A stretch of 64,000 bases of DNA, from the NCBI GenBank assembly GCA_945906815.1, contig CAMDRT010000019.1:19441-83440 (forward strand), read 5' to 3'. Positions 43,920 to 53,617 of the stretch are shown piece after piece. The stretch is from Bordetella parapertussis (GTDB lineage: Bacteria; Pseudomonadota; Gammaproteobacteria; Burkholderiales; SG8-41). Made by a program: the position numbers and the translations under genes. The notes beneath the pieces are model-generated. The model was not told the origin of the DNA. It did no database searches and saw nothing but the letters and a program-made list of their open reading frames with translations. Numbering within the stretch: position 1 is the first letter of the stretch; each line of letters starts with the position of its first letter.

Positions 43920-44837
43920 ATGAAGCTGCTCAGTTTCCGCCCCTCACGCGCCCGCGTTGATCATTTCGGCGTACTGCTTGCAAATGGTCAGGCGCTTGAC
44001 CTCACCGCAGCTAAAAGCGGGCGTGGCCTGCCCAATTCCCTGATCGAATGCATAGGCGGCGGCGCTGACGCTCTCGCCCGCGTGCGCGACGTGCTGGCGC
44101 ACGCCGAACACCGGCTCACAGCGGGCAATGACGAGCACATCGTGTCGCTGACCGCGGTCACCGCGCGCCCGCCGCTAATCCCTGGGAAAATCATGGCCAT
44201 CGGCAAGAACTACGCCGACCATGCCGCCGAAGTCGCCAGTGCAGCCTACTCACGCCCCGCCGGTTTCATCAAGCATGTCGATACCTTAATTGCCAATGGT
44301 GATGTCATCCGCAAACCGGCTTGGACCGAAAAGCTCGATTACGAAACCGAACTAGCGGTAGTGATCTCCGACGCATGCCACGACGTGCCGCCAGAAGAAG
44401 TCTACGCGCATATATTCGGCTACACCATCATGAACGACGTGTCAGCGCGCGATGTGCAGTTTGCCGAGCGCAAGGAAGGCAATATCATGATCGGCAAGAA
44501 TTTTCCCACTGCAGCGCCATTGGGCCCGTGGGTCGTCACCAAGGATGAAATTCCCGACCCGCACAATCTGCGGCTAATCACGCGGGTCAATGGCGAAGTG
44601 CGCCAAAACGCCAATACCGGCACCCAGATTTTTCATATCCCCGCGCAAGTGGCCTGGTACTCGCACGCCGGCCTCTACCCCGGTGACATCATTTCCACCG
44701 GCACGCCTGCAGGTGTCGCCGCTGGCCACCATGGGGAAGGTTCGTGGTACTTAAAAAACGGCGCTGTCATAGAATCCGAAATCGAAAAAATAGGTGTGCT
44801 GCGCAATACGGTATCCACACGCAAGCGGCGTACCTGA
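43920..44837 (+). CDS. Fumarylacetoacetate hydrolase (FAH)-family protein
   Basis: This 305-aa protein has the full FAH-family signature: IPGKIMAIGKNYADHAAE, the metal-binding DYETELAVVI, FGYTIMNDVSARD, and MIGKNFPTAAPLGPW, finishing with PGDIISTGTPAGVA. These enzymes hydrolyse or decarboxylate acylpyruvates and 2-hydroxymuconate-type ring-cleavage products. Start ATG 43920 has AAAGGAGAAGCC. It converges with the Bug gene ending at 44851 (13-bp gap). The exact substrate is unknown, but an aromatic-degradation role is usual for this branch. Confidence 0.92.
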   Translation: MKLLSFRPSRARVDHFGVLLANGQALDLTAAKSGRGLPNSLIECIGGGADALARVRDVLAHAEHRLTAGNDEHIVSLTAVTARPPLIPGKIMAIGKNYADHAAEVASAAYSRPAGFIKHVDTLIANGDVIRKPAWTEKLDYETELAVVISDACHDVPPEEVYAHIFGYTIMNDVSARDVQFAERKEGNIMIGKNFPTAAPLGPWVVTKDEIPDPHNLRLITRVNGEVRQNANTGTQIFHIPAQVAWYSHAGLYPGDIISTGTPAGVAAGHHGEGSWYLKNGAVIESEIEKIGVLRNTVSTRKRRT

Positions 44838-44850
44838 GCACGCAACGCAT

Positions 44851-45891
44851 TCACGAGGCGTTGCGGGGCGGAATGCGCGCTGCTTTCAACAGCGGTCCCC
44901 AGCGCTCGCTTTCGGTATATATGCGCGTCGCAAAATCCGCGAGCGTGCCGCGTACCGGCTCCAGTCCCAACGCGAGTAATGCATTACGCGTTGCGGTCTC
45001 GTTTACCGCTTCCACAATGCGTTCGTTTAACCAGCGTATGACGTTAGGCGACACACCATGGGGTGCGAACACGCCAAACCATGCAGCAACATCTGCGCCC
45101 GCGATGCCTGATTCGGCCAACGTGGGCAAGTGCGGCAGTAACGCGGTACGGCGCGCACTAGCTACCGCCAGCGGGCGCAAATGCTCGCTCGTGAGGTAGG
45201 GCAAGGCCAGCGGCAGCGCAGCAAACATCAGTGAAGCATGCCCTTTGGCAACGCCGTTGAGTGCTGCAAGCCCGCCGTTATACGAAACATGCACCATGTC
45301 GAGTCCCGCCACGCGGCGCAATAATTCACCGGCGAGGTGGCCGCTGCTACCATCGCCCGACGAGGCGTAGTTGATTTCACCAGGGCGCACTTTGACGTAG
45401 GTAATCAAGCGCTCAAACGTCTTGAACGGCAGCCCTGTGCTGACCATCAGCACAAAGGGCATATCTACCAGCGGCGCCGCCAACTCAAAGTGGCGTGCGG
45501 CATCGTAGCCCACATCAGCGACGTAATGCGGGGTGAGCACCATGGTTTCGTTGCTCGCCAGCAGCAGTGTATGCCCATCCGCCGCTGCACGCGCCACATG
45601 CTGCGCGCCGCGCGTGGTGGCACCGCCAGGTTGACGTTGCAGCAGCACAGCATGCTTTGATTCCTCACGTACCGTCTGCTGCACGATGCGGCTTAGCGTA
45701 TCGGAAATTGCCGGAGGCGCATTTGCGGCCATCAATTTGTAGGTTTTGGTCATGCGCGACGAACCACGGATGTCGGTGGGGCCGCTTAGCGGATACGGCA
45801 CCACCAGCGTCACTGCGCGCGCAGGGTATTCACGGGCTGCTGCGTTAAACGCAAATAGCAGCGTTAGAACAAAAACGATGGAATGTGGCAT
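44851..45891 (-). CDS. Bug-family (TctC) solute-binding protein with an inserted segment
   Basis: From ATG 45891 the protein has 346 aa with a signal peptide (core IVFVLTLLFAFNAAA, before REYPARAV). The first loop begins VVPYPLSGPTDI but is followed by about 22 extra residues (RGSSRMTKTYKLMAANAPPA) before SDTLSRIVQQ, where a standard Bug continues with AR. The second-domain motif VHVSYNGGLAALNGVAKG differs from the usual PYKGGGPA. Overall fold and length are otherwise normal (AADGHTLLLASNE). The frame continues upstream to 46317, but that part overlaps the divergent gene and a palindrome. No strong ribosome site is seen. Confidence 0.85.
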   Translation of the reverse strand: MPHSIVFVLTLLFAFNAAAREYPARAVTLVVPYPLSGPTDIRGSSRMTKTYKLMAANAPPAISDTLSRIVQQTVREESKHAVLLQRQPGGATTRGAQHVARAAADGHTLLLASNETMVLTPHYVADVGYDAARHFELAAPLVDMPFVLMVSTGLPFKTFERLITYVKVRPGEINYASSGDGSSGHLAGELLRRVAGLDMVHVSYNGGLAALNGVAKGHASLMFAALPLALPYLTSEHLRPLAVASARRTALLPHLPTLAESGIAGADVAAWFGVFAPHGVSPNVIRWLNERIVEAVNETATRNALLALGLEPVRGTLADFATRIYTESERWGPLLKAARIPPRNAS

Positions 45892-45983
45892 GAGGAAAGC
45901 CAGAATAGGCACGCTGTGGCAGATGGAGTCGATTCGACTGGCGCAAATCTTACAATAGAAGTAGCGGCGGAAAAACATCCTCA

Positions 45984-46010
45984 CTGTCGTTCCCTGCGCG
46001 GGAACGACAG
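45984..46010. repeat. REP-like perfect hairpin (11-bp stem, 5-nt loop)
   Basis: CTGTCGTTCCC at 45984-45994 is exactly complementary to GGGAACGACAG at 46000-46010 around TGCGC. It has the same geometry as the hairpin at 31690 but another sequence. It lies 44 bp upstream of the FAD-oxidase ATG within the divergent intergenic space, with no T-tract, so a REP element or an mRNA leader structure is more likely than a terminator. Confidence 0.65.
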
Positions 46011-46053
46011 GGTTGGAAATGTTAGAATCGCTTTTTCCCGATGCGATAGAACC

Positions 46054-47478
46054 ATGTCCAGCATATCCCGCACCGCCACCATTAACCGTCTCGGCGCTGC
46101 CGTAGGCGCGCAAGGCATTTTCACGGATGCCGCCGATCTTGAGCCTTATGTCAACGATTGGCGCGGCATTTATCACGGTGCGGCGGCGGCAGTAGTGCGT
46201 CCGGCGAATGTGGAACAAGTCGCAGCCATCGTCAAAATCTGCGCTGAGACGCATACCCCGCTGGTGCCGCAAGGCGGCAACACCGGCATGTGCGGCGCCA
46301 CAGTGCCCGACGCCCAATTGAATCCGGTGGTTATCGCACTGGGCCGCATGAATCGCATCCGCAATGTTGATGCGTTAAATAACACCATGACAGTTGAAGC
46401 CGGCTGCGTGCTCGCCAACATTCAACAAGCGGCGGTCGATGCGAACCGCCTGTTTCCGTTGTCGCTTGGCGCTGAAGGCAGTTGTCAGATCGGTGGCAAT
46501 TTATCCACCAACGCCGGCGGTGTGAATGTCCTACGCTACGGCAACACACGCGATCTGGTGCTGGGACTAGAAGCCGTGCTGCCCGATGGACGTATCTGGA
46601 ATGGTCTGCGTTCGCTGCGCAAGGACAACACCGGTTACGATTTGAAGCATCTGTTCATCGGCGCGGAGGGCACGCTAGGCATCATCACGGCGGCAGTGCT
46701 GAAAATTTTTCCCAAGCCCAGCGCCACCGCCACCACCTGGCTCGCCGTGCCTACACCCGATGCCGCGCTGAACCTGTTTTCGTTGCTGCGCCAGCATTTT
46801 GGCGACCGTATCAACGCATTTGAATTGATTTCGCGCGCCTGCCTGGAGCTGGTGATGAAGCATATTCCCGGCGTGCGCGATCCGCTTAATGCGCCGCATC
46901 AATGGTATGTGCTGACCGAACTGGGCGACGCATCGCCAGGCGATACCTTGCGCATGGCGCTCGAAAGCGCTCTGGAAAAAGCGATGACGCAAGGTCTGGT
47001 CACCGACGCCATGCTGGCTGAAAACAGCGGCCAGTCGCAGGCGCTGTGGCGCATCCGTGAATCCATACCGGAGGCCGCCCGTAGTGAGAGTGGCATGCTG
47101 TACCGTCATGATATTGCGGTCGCGGTGGGTGAAATTCCCGCGTTCATCCGTGATGGTCAAGCCGCGCTGGAAAAACATTTCACAGGCACCCACATCATTT
47201 GCTTCGGCCATCTCGGCGACGGCAATTTGCACTACAACACTTATGTCGAAGGCCGCTTGCGCAGCGATGCCGCCGCGCGCGAGGCGCATGACGTTACCAC
47301 CGTGATTTACGATATTGTCAAACAATACAAGGGCAGTTTCAGTGCCGAGCACGGCATAGGCATCGCCAAGGTTGCTGAACTCGTACGTTACAAGGATCCA
47401 GTCGAAATCGATCTCATGCGTACGGTCAAGCGCGCGCTCGATCCGCAGGGCATTATGAATCCGGGAAAAGTGCTTTAG
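46054..47478 (+). CDS. FAD-linked oxidase (D-2-hydroxyacid/glycolate dehydrogenase GlcD-like)
   Basis: ATG 46054 ([13 protein letters not shown]) gives 474 aa; the frame extends to 45883 across a palindrome. The PCMH FAD-binding domain shows [35 protein letters not shown] and [20 protein letters not shown]. The C-terminal domain has [18 protein letters not shown] and [20 protein letters not shown] with the typical His residues. It oxidises a D-2-hydroxyacid to a 2-oxoacid, passing electrons to a quinone or ETF. It lacks the Fe-S extension of FAD/FeS fusions. It starts the plus-strand housekeeping series, and msrB follows after 40 bp. Confidence 0.92.
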   Translation: MSSISRTATINRLGAAVGAQGIFTDAADLEPYVNDWRGIYHGAAAAVVRPANVEQVAAIVKICAETHTPLVPQGGNTGMCGATVPDAQLNPVVIALGRMNRIRNVDALNNTMTVEAGCVLANIQQAAVDANRLFPLSLGAEGSCQIGGNLSTNAGGVNVLRYGNTRDLVLGLEAVLPDGRIWNGLRSLRKDNTGYDLKHLFIGAEGTLGIITAAVLKIFPKPSATATTWLAVPTPDAALNLFSLLRQHFGDRINAFELISRACLELVMKHIPGVRDPLNAPHQWYVLTELGDASPGDTLRMALESALEKAMTQGLVTDAMLAENSGQSQALWRIRESIPEAARSESGMLYRHDIAVAVGEIPAFIRDGQAALEKHFTGTHIICFGHLGDGNLHYNTYVEGRLRSDAAAREAHDVTTVIYDIVKQYKGSFSAEHGIGIAKVAELVRYKDPVEIDLMRTVKRALDPQGIMNPGKVL

Positions 47479-47518
47479 TGCTGCTGGCCCTTACCACCCT
47501 ACTCTCAACGGGAGCGAC

Positions 47519-47914
47519 ATGAGCGAAAAAATTAAAAAATCCGACGCCGAGTGGAAACAAACACTCACCCACGAGCAGTTCGATGTCGCGCGCAACAAAG
47601 GCACCGAGCGCGCATTCAGCGGCGCCTATTGGGACAACCACGAGCAAGGCGTCTATCGCTGCATTTGCTGTGACACCGAGTTATTCAAAGCCGAGCACAA
47701 GTTTGAATCCGGCACCGGCTGGCCGAGCTTTTGGCAGCCTGCTGTGGCGGAAAATGTGGCATCCGAGGAAGACAACGGATTTTTCATGCGCCGCACCGAG
47801 GTTTTATGCAACCGCTGCGACGCGCATCTGGGCCATGTGTTCGAAGACGGCCCCCAGCCTACGGGCCTGCGTTACTGCATCAACTCGGCATCACTCAAGT
47901 TTGAGAAGTCCTGA
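47519..47914 (+). CDS. msrB: Peptide-methionine (R)-S-oxide reductase
   Basis: This 131-aa protein is a complete MsrB. Zinc is held by the two Cys-x-x-Cys pairs CICC and CNRC. The catalytic Cys lies in [13 protein letters not shown], and the signature [11 protein letters not shown] is intact. It reduces methionine-R-sulfoxide in proteins; no signal peptide is present, so it is cytoplasmic. Its TGA is followed one base later by the yciB ATG, placing both in one operon. Confidence 0.97.
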   Translation: MSEKIKKSDAEWKQTLTHEQFDVARNKGTERAFSGAYWDNHEQGVYRCICCDTELFKAEHKFESGTGWPSFWQPAVAENVASEEDNGFFMRRTEVLCNRCDAHLGHVFEDGPQPTGLRYCINSASLKFEKS

Positions 47915-47915
47915 C

Positions 47916-48455
47916 ATGAAGTTTTTGTTCGACATGTTCCCGGTGATTCTGTTTTTCGTTGCCTTCAAACTCTATGGCATTTACGAAGCCACTGCAGTTG
48001 CCATTGCTGCCTCTTTTGCGCAAATCGGCTGGGTATGGTTCAGGCAACGCAAGGTTGAACCGATGCTGTGGGTCAGTCTTGGCGTCATTACGGTGTTCGG
48101 TGGGGCCACCCTGGTGTTGCAGAACGAAACCTTCATCAAATGGAAACCCACGGTACTGTACTGGTTGTTCGCCGCCGCGCTGGCTGTCGCTGCGCTGGGT
48201 TTCCACAAAAATCTGATACGCGCCATGATGGAAAAAACCCTGACGCTGCCGGAGGCGGTTTGGGGGAAACTACTGCTGAGCTGGATAGTGTTTTTCGCGC
48301 TCATGGGCGTGCTTAATTTGTTTGTGGCTTTTTATTATTCGACAGACACCTGGGTCAACTTCAAACTGTTTGGTGGCATGGGTCTGATGCTGGTTTTTGT
48401 AGTGGGCCAGGCCATTATGCTGGGCAAACACGTACAGGATAAAAATCCTGAGTAG
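47916..48455 (+). CDS. yciB: Inner-membrane septation protein A (YciB/IspZ)
   Basis: This 179-aa protein begins [20 protein letters not shown], the diagnostic opening of the YciB/IspZ family. Five to six hydrophobic segments follow, with [20 protein letters not shown] and the terminal [11 protein letters not shown]. YciB is an inner-membrane protein affecting cell envelope integrity and septation. It is translated from an ATG one base past the msrB stop, which suggests coupling, and bolA follows on the same strand. Confidence 0.96.
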   Translation: MKFLFDMFPVILFFVAFKLYGIYEATAVAIAASFAQIGWVWFRQRKVEPMLWVSLGVITVFGGATLVLQNETFIKWKPTVLYWLFAAALAVAALGFHKNLIRAMMEKTLTLPEAVWGKLLLSWIVFFALMGVLNLFVAFYYSTDTWVNFKLFGGMGLMLVFVVGQAIMLGKHVQDKNPE

Positions 48456-48509
48456 CCGGAATCCTTTGCGTGGGTTGTCTGTAGCGCAGAGCATCACATA
48501 ACCAGACCT

Positions 48510-48773
48510 TTGAATACCATAGCACACATGCGGTTGCGCCTCGCCGCGCTGGTGCCCGAGTCCATCGAAATCACGGACGAATCGGGTCAGCACATCGGCC
48601 ATGAAGGCGCCAAGGGCGGCGGCGGACATTATCAATTGCTGCTGGTTTCAGCACAATTTCGCGGCTTGTCGTTGCCCGCGAGGCACCGTTTAGTTTACGA
48701 TGCGCTCGGTCCAATGATGCAAACTGCAATACACGCCTTGTCGATCAAGGCATATGCGCCAGAAGAAATTTAA
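48510..48773 (+). CDS. bolA: BolA-family protein
   Basis: The 87-aa protein is best started at TTG 48510 (MNTIAHMRLRLAALVPES), since that N-terminus matches the family; the alternative ATG 48528 would cut it short. GGGGHYQLLLVSAQFRGLSL and RHRLVYDAL, then IHALSIKAYAPEE, are the BolA signature, with the ligand-binding His in GHYQ and RHR. BolA proteins work with monothiol glutaredoxins in Fe-S cluster handling and stress response. It lies between yciB and a PPIase gene, as is common in betaproteobacteria. Confidence 0.94.
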   Translation: MNTIAHMRLRLAALVPESIEITDESGQHIGHEGAKGGGGHYQLLLVSAQFRGLSLPARHRLVYDALGPMMQTAIHALSIKAYAPEEI

Positions 48774-48792
48774 CCACCAGGGAATTTAATTT

Positions 48793-49590
48793 ATGCACGC
48801 CCGTATTCATGCACTCGCGCCGATAGCCGCGTCAATTTCTGTTGCCGCAATCCTTGCGCTGCTGCCTATTGCGCACGCGCAGGTCGCCAAAGTCAACGGC
48901 GTGGAAATTCCGCAGGCCCGGCTCGACACCATTCTCAAAATGCGTGCTGCCGGCAAGCAGCCAGATTCACCCGAAATACGCACCGCGTTGCGCGATACGC
49001 TGATTAATCAGGAAGTGGTGGCGCAGGAAGCCGTCAAGCGCGGCCTGCAAAGAAATCCGGAAGTTGCCGCGCAAATCGATTTACAGCGACAGGAAACCCT
49101 GGTCAACGCCTTTGTGCAGGATTACATGAAGGCCCATCCGGTGAACGATGATGCCGTACGCAAGGAGTACGAGCGCCTCAAACCGACCATACCGGCCAAG
49201 GAATTCCGCGCGCGCCATATCCTGGTGGACAAGGAGGACGAGGCCAAGGAGGTTCTCGCGCTGATCAAAAAAGGCGGCAGCTTTGAGAAACTGGCTGCTG
49301 AAAAATCAAAAGATAGCGGCTCCAAGGTGCGTGGTGGGGACCTCGAGTGGGCGCCCGCGGAAAAATATGTCAAGCCTTTTGGCGATGCATTGCTCAAAAT
49401 GAAAAAAGGCCAGCTTGCCGAAGCACCGGTGCAGTCCACTTTCGGCTGGCACGTGATTCGTCTCGACGATGAACGCGCGATCAAAGTGCCGACACTGGAC
49501 GAGGCCAAACCGCAAATTCAGCAGATGCTGCAAAGCCAGATGGTGCAGAAAATGCTCAGCGATTTGCGGGCCAAGGCCAAGGTGGAATGA
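48793..49590 (+). CDS. Periplasmic parvulin-type peptidylprolyl isomerase (PrsA/SurA-like)
   Basis: This 265-aa protein has a signal peptide (core IAASISVAAILALLP, cut near AHAQ/VAKVNG). A SurA-N-like helical region follows, and then a PpiC domain with EFRARHILVDKEDEAKEVLA, RGGDLEWAPAEKYVKPFGDA and TFGWHVIRLDDER, with the active-site His in both places. It catalyses prolyl isomerisation and acts as a chaperone for exported proteins. It ends the bolA-side operon; downstream is an inverted repeat and then convergent purL. Confidence 0.93.
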   Translation: MHARIHALAPIAASISVAAILALLPIAHAQVAKVNGVEIPQARLDTILKMRAAGKQPDSPEIRTALRDTLINQEVVAQEAVKRGLQRNPEVAAQIDLQRQETLVNAFVQDYMKAHPVNDDAVRKEYERLKPTIPAKEFRARHILVDKEDEAKEVLALIKKGGSFEKLAAEKSKDSGSKVRGGDLEWAPAEKYVKPFGDALLKMKKGQLAEAPVQSTFGWHVIRLDDERAIKVPTLDEAKPQIQQMLQSQMVQKMLSDLRAKAKVE

Positions 49591-49596
49591 ACTTCA

Positions 49597-49675
49597 GTGA
49601 AAAGTGAATGGGTGAACGGGTGAACGCGCAAAACCCCGCGCCGCCTGTCACTTGTTCACACGTTCACTAGTTCAC
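49597..49675. terminator. Possible bidirectional terminator between convergent genes
   Basis: The left arm (49597-49626) contains GTGAATGGGTGAACGGGTGA and the right arm (49648-49675) contains TTCACACGTTCACTAGTTCA, which can pair imperfectly through GTGAAC/GTTCAC units. The segment lies exactly between the PPIase stop (49590) and the purL stop (49680), where a shared terminator is expected. There is no clean T-tract on either side. Confidence 0.4.
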
Positions 49676-49679
49676 TGCC

Positions 49680-52600
49680 CTACCCCACCCACTTGCGCGC
49701 ATTCTGAAACATCCGCAGCCACGGGCCGTCTTCGCCCCAGCCGTCGGGATGCCAGGAGTTCTGCACGGTTCTGAACACCCGCTCCGGATGCGGCATTAAA
49801 ATGGTGAACCTGCCGTCCGGCGTAGTGAGGCCGGTAATGCCCTGTGGCGAACCGTTCGGATTGAGCGGGTAACGTTCCGTCACCTGCCCTGCGTTATCCA
49901 CAAAGCGCAGCGCGATCAATGGCTGCGCCGCGTTGAGTGCCGCAACATCCGCGAATTCCGTATAGCCCTCGCCGTGCGCCACCGCCACCGGCAGGCTGCT
50001 ACCCGCCATGCCGTCGAAGAACAATGAGGGCGAAGGCTGAATTTCCACCATCGCGACGCGTGCTTCGAATTGCTCGGATTTATTTTTTACAAAATGCGGC
50101 CAGGCGCCTGCGCCGGGAATCAGCGCGTTTAAGTTGCTCATCATCTGGCAACCGTTGCACACGCCCAGCGCAAACACATCGGGGCGCCGGAAAAACGCCT
50201 CGAATTCATCGCGTGCGCGCGCATTGAATAGTATGGATTTTGCCCAGCCTTCACCCGCGCCCAGCACGTCACCGTATGAAAACCCGCCGCACGCGGCAAA
50301 GCCCTTGAAATCCGCAAGACTCACGCGGCCCGCAAGGATGTCGCTCATATGCACGTCGAACGCGGCAAAGCCCGCGCGGTCGAACGCCGCTGCCATTTCG
50401 ATTTGCCCGTTCACACCCTGCTCACGCAGGATGGCGATGCGCGGGCGCGCGCCCGTCGCTAGCAACGGCGCGACGACAGCGTGTGAGGGATCGAACGTAA
50501 GCAGCGGCACCATGCCCGCATCCGCCACATCCAGAAGACGCGCGTATTCCTCTTGCGCACACTGCGGATTGTCACGCAGCTTTTGCAGCTGATAAGTCGT
50601 TTCCGACCAGGCGCGATGCAAGTCGCTGCGCTTTTCGCACAGCACTTCGCGCGCACCCGTCATCACCCGCAGGGTGGCATCGTTATTCAATTGCGCTACG
50701 CGCTGGCAGGCCACGCCAGCCGCGGCAAACGCCTGCAGCACACTCACTTCATCTAGCGCGCGCACCTGCAACACCACGCCCAGTTCTTCGTTAAACAACG
50801 TATCGATCAGGGCGACGTCTGGCGGCAGTTGCAGCGTGACCCCCGCGCGTCCTGCAAACATCATCTCGCACACCGTGGCGAACAGCCCGCCATCCGCGCG
50901 GTCATGATAGGCAAGGATTTGATTCTTGTCTGTAAGTATTTGTTTTTGCTTAATAAAATTAACAATGCCCGATGGGGATTCCAGATCAGGCGCAATCGAT
51001 CCAGTGGCGCCCCAGGCTTGCGCCAGCGCGGAACCGCCCAGCCGCATGTGCCCGTTTGCCAAATCAATCAGCAACAGAACCGTGTCGCCGCAATCGGTGC
51101 GCAGTTGTGGCGTCAGCGTTTGCCGCGCGTCAATCACCGGCGCAAACGCGGACACGATCAGCGACAGTGGCGCAATTACTTCTTTTTTTGCACTGCCCTC
51201 TGTCCACGCGGTCTTCATCGACAGCGAATCCTTGCCCACCGGAATGCTGATGCCCAGTTGCGGGCACAATTCCATCGCCACTGCGTGCACGGTATCGAAC
51301 AGCGCAGCGTCTTCACCGCCGTGCCCCGCCGCTGCCATCCAGTTTGCCGACAGTTTGATATCGCCGATCTGCGCGATGGGCGCAGCCGCAATATTGGTGA
51401 GCGCTTCGCCTACCGCCATGCGCCCTGACGCTGCCGCGTTGATCACTGCCAGCGGCGTACGCTCGCCCAGTGCAAACGCCTCGCCACGATAGGTGTTAAA
51501 GCCCATCAGCGTCACCGCCACATCCGCCACCGGCACCTGCCACGGCCCCACCATCTGATCACGCGCCGTCAGGCCACCAACACTGCGGTCACCGATGCTG
51601 ATCAGAAATGTTTTATCTGCCACCGACGGCATGCGCAGCACGCGATACGCGGCCTCGCGCAAATCGATGCTCGCCGTATCAAACGCCGGTAGCGCACACG
51701 TAAGGCGTGACACACGGCGCGTCATCTTCGGCGGCTTGCCCAGCAACACCGACAGCTCCATATCCACTGCGTTGTTGGCAAACACCGGATCCTGCACGGT
51801 AAGCCGCCCATCATCGGTGGTCTCACCCACCACCGCATACGGGCAGCGTTCGCGCGCGCACAGCGCGTCGAACAGCGCCAGTGATGCGGGGGCAATCGCC
51901 AGCACATAACGTTCCTGCGCTTCGTTGCACCAGATTTGCAGCGGCGACATGCCCGGCTCTTCGCTCGGTACTTTGCGTAAATCGAAGCGCCCGCCGCGTC
52001 CCGCCGCATGCACCATCTCCGGCAATGCATTGGAGATGCCGCCGGCACCGACATCGTGGATCGAGAGTATTGGATTGGCATCGGCCAGCGCGCAGCAACG
52101 GTCGATCACCTCTTGCGCACGGCGCTGGATTTCCGCGTTACCACGCTGCACCGAATCGAAATCAAGGTCCTGTTGATTGGCGCCGGTGTCCATACTGGAT
52201 GCAGCCCCGCCGCCCAACCCGATCAGCATGCCCGGCCCGCCCAACTGAATCAGCAACACACCCACGCCCAGTTCCGCCTTGAACGCGTGGCGCGCGGCCA
52301 TGTTGCCCACCCCACCCGCGAGCATGATCGGCTTGTGATAGCCGCGCATCTCGCCCGCAACCTGTTGCTCGTAGGTGCGAAAGTAGCCTGCAAGATTGGG
52401 CCGGCCAAATTCGTTGTTAAATGCCGCGCCGCCTATGGGGCCTTCGAGCATGATCTGCAACGCCGACGCAATGCGTTCCGGTTTGCCGTATGCATCACGC
52501 TCCCACGGTTGAAGCGCATCGGGTAGGCGCAGGTTTGAAACCGAGAACCCCGTCAGCCCCGCCTTGGGTTTTGAACCGCGCCCGGTTGCGCCCTCGTCAC

Positions 52601-53546
52601 GAATTTCACCGCCGGAACCGGTGGCCGCGCCCGGGAACGGCGCAATCGCAGTCGGATGATTGTGGGTTTCCACCTTCATCAGGATATGCGTATCGTCTTC
52701 CACAAAGCGGTATTCATGGGCATGTGCACCGCCCTGAGCCGCATAAAACCGCTCCACCCGTGCGCCTTCAATTACGGATGAGTTATCCGAATACGCCACC
52801 ACCGTGCCTGCAGGATGTTTCGCGTGCGTGGTGCGTATCATGCCGAACAGCGAAATCGGCTGCACCTCGCCATCAATAACCCAATCCGCGTTAAAAATCT
52901 TGTGGCGGCAATGCTCCGAGTTGGCCTGTGCAAACATCATCAGTTCAACGTCGCTAGCATTGCGCCCCATGCGTATGAAATTTTCGACGAGATAGGCAAT
53001 TTCGTCTTCAGACAGGGCCAACCCCATCTCGCGGTTTGCGCGCGCCAGGGCCTGCGCGCCGCCGCCGAGGATATCCACGGTACTCAGGGGCTTGGGCTCG
53101 AAGCGCTGGAACAATTTATCCGCGTCCTGCAGCGCCTCGAATACCACTTCGGTCATGCGGTCATGAATCAGCGGCGTTAAAACCGCACGCGCATCCGCAA
53201 CCCCGTTCGCCCAAAACGCAGTGCCACGTTCGATGCGCCGCACGACTTCCAGTCCGCAATGCTGTGCGATGTCTGTTGCTTTGGAAGACCAGGGTGAAAT
53301 GGTTCCGGGCCGGGGTGTTACCAATAACAATTCGCCTTGCGCGGCATCCACGCGCGCAGCAGGGCCGTAACTCAGAATGCGTTCGAGTCGATCAAGTTCG
53401 GGGGCATCCAGCGCGCGCGTAGTCTCGACGAAATGCCAGAATTCTGCGTGCACGGTGAGTGCAGCAAGCGAGGCAGGCAGCGACTGCAGGAGTTTTGCGA
53501 GGCGAAAATCAGAGAGAGCGCGGCGGCCGCGGAGGCGCAGAATCAT
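49680..53546 (-). CDS. purL: Phosphoribosylformylglycinamidine synthase
   Basis: This 1288-aa protein is the large single-chain enzyme of purine synthesis (step 4, FGAR to FGAM). The N-terminal domain and the two ATP-grasp-like synthetase halves show [40 protein letters not shown] and [20 protein letters not shown]. The C-terminal glutaminase has [18 protein letters not shown], the nucleophile Cys in [12 protein letters not shown], and the His in MPHPERVFR. The size matches the gammaproteobacterial/betaproteobacterial form. It is divergent from nnr, with 71 bp between the starts. Confidence 0.98.
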   Translation of the reverse strand: MILRLRGRRALSDFRLAKLLQSLPASLAALTVHAEFWHFVETTRALDAPELDRLERILSYGPAARVDAAQGELLLVTPRPGTISPWSSKATDIAQHCGLEVVRRIERGTAFWANGVADARAVLTPLIHDRMTEVVFEALQDADKLFQRFEPKPLSTVDILGGGAQALARANREMGLALSEDEIAYLVENFIRMGRNASDVELMMFAQANSEHCRHKIFNADWVIDGEVQPISLFGMIRTTHAKHPAGTVVAYSDNSSVIEGARVERFYAAQGGAHAHEYRFVEDDTHILMKVETHNHPTAIAPFPGAATGSGGEIRDEGATGRGSKPKAGLTGFSVSNLRLPDALQPWERDAYGKPERIASALQIMLEGPIGGAAFNNEFGRPNLAGYFRTYEQQVAGEMRGYHKPIMLAGGVGNMAARHAFKAELGVGVLLIQLGGPGMLIGLGGGAASSMDTGANQQDLDFDSVQRGNAEIQRRAQEVIDRCCALADANPILSIHDVGAGGISNALPEMVHAAGRGGRFDLRKVPSEEPGMSPLQIWCNEAQERYVLAIAPASLALFDALCARERCPYAVVGETTDDGRLTVQDPVFANNAVDMELSVLLGKPPKMTRRVSRLTCALPAFDTASIDLREAAYRVLRMPSVADKTFLISIGDRSVGGLTARDQMVGPWQVPVADVAVTLMGFNTYRGEAFALGERTPLAVINAAASGRMAVGEALTNIAAAPIAQIGDIKLSANWMAAAGHGGEDAALFDTVHAVAMELCPQLGISIPVGKDSLSMKTAWTEGSAKKEVIAPLSLIVSAFAPVIDARQTLTPQLRTDCGDTVLLLIDLANGHMRLGGSALAQAWGATGSIAPDLESPSGIVNFIKQKQILTDKNQILAYHDRADGGLFATVCEMMFAGRAGVTLQLPPDVALIDTLFNEELGVVLQVRALDEVSVLQAFAAAGVACQRVAQLNNDATLRVMTGAREVLCEKRSDLHRAWSETTYQLQKLRDNPQCAQEEYARLLDVADAGMVPLLTFDPSHAVVAPLLATGARPRIAILREQGVNGQIEMAAAFDRAGFAAFDVHMSDILAGRVSLADFKGFAACGGFSYGDVLGAGEGWAKSILFNARARDEFEAFFRRPDVFALGVCNGCQMMSNLNALIPGAGAWPHFVKNKSEQFEARVAMVEIQPSPSLFFDGMAGSSLPVAVAHGEGYTEFADVAALNAAQPLIALRFVDNAGQVTERYPLNPNGSPQGITGLTTPDGRFTILMPHPERVFRTVQNSWHPDGWGEDGPWLRMFQNARKWVG

Positions 53547-53617
53547 CGCTGGACAGACTGCTCGGACGCTGTAAAGCCGTATTTTACCACTGCTTTTCCG
53601 CTAAACTTAAGCGCACC

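Noticed and set aside
49597..49675. Tandem GTGAAC-type repeats as a CRISPR or origin
   Set aside because: They pair as two inverted arms between convergent stops and fit a terminator better.
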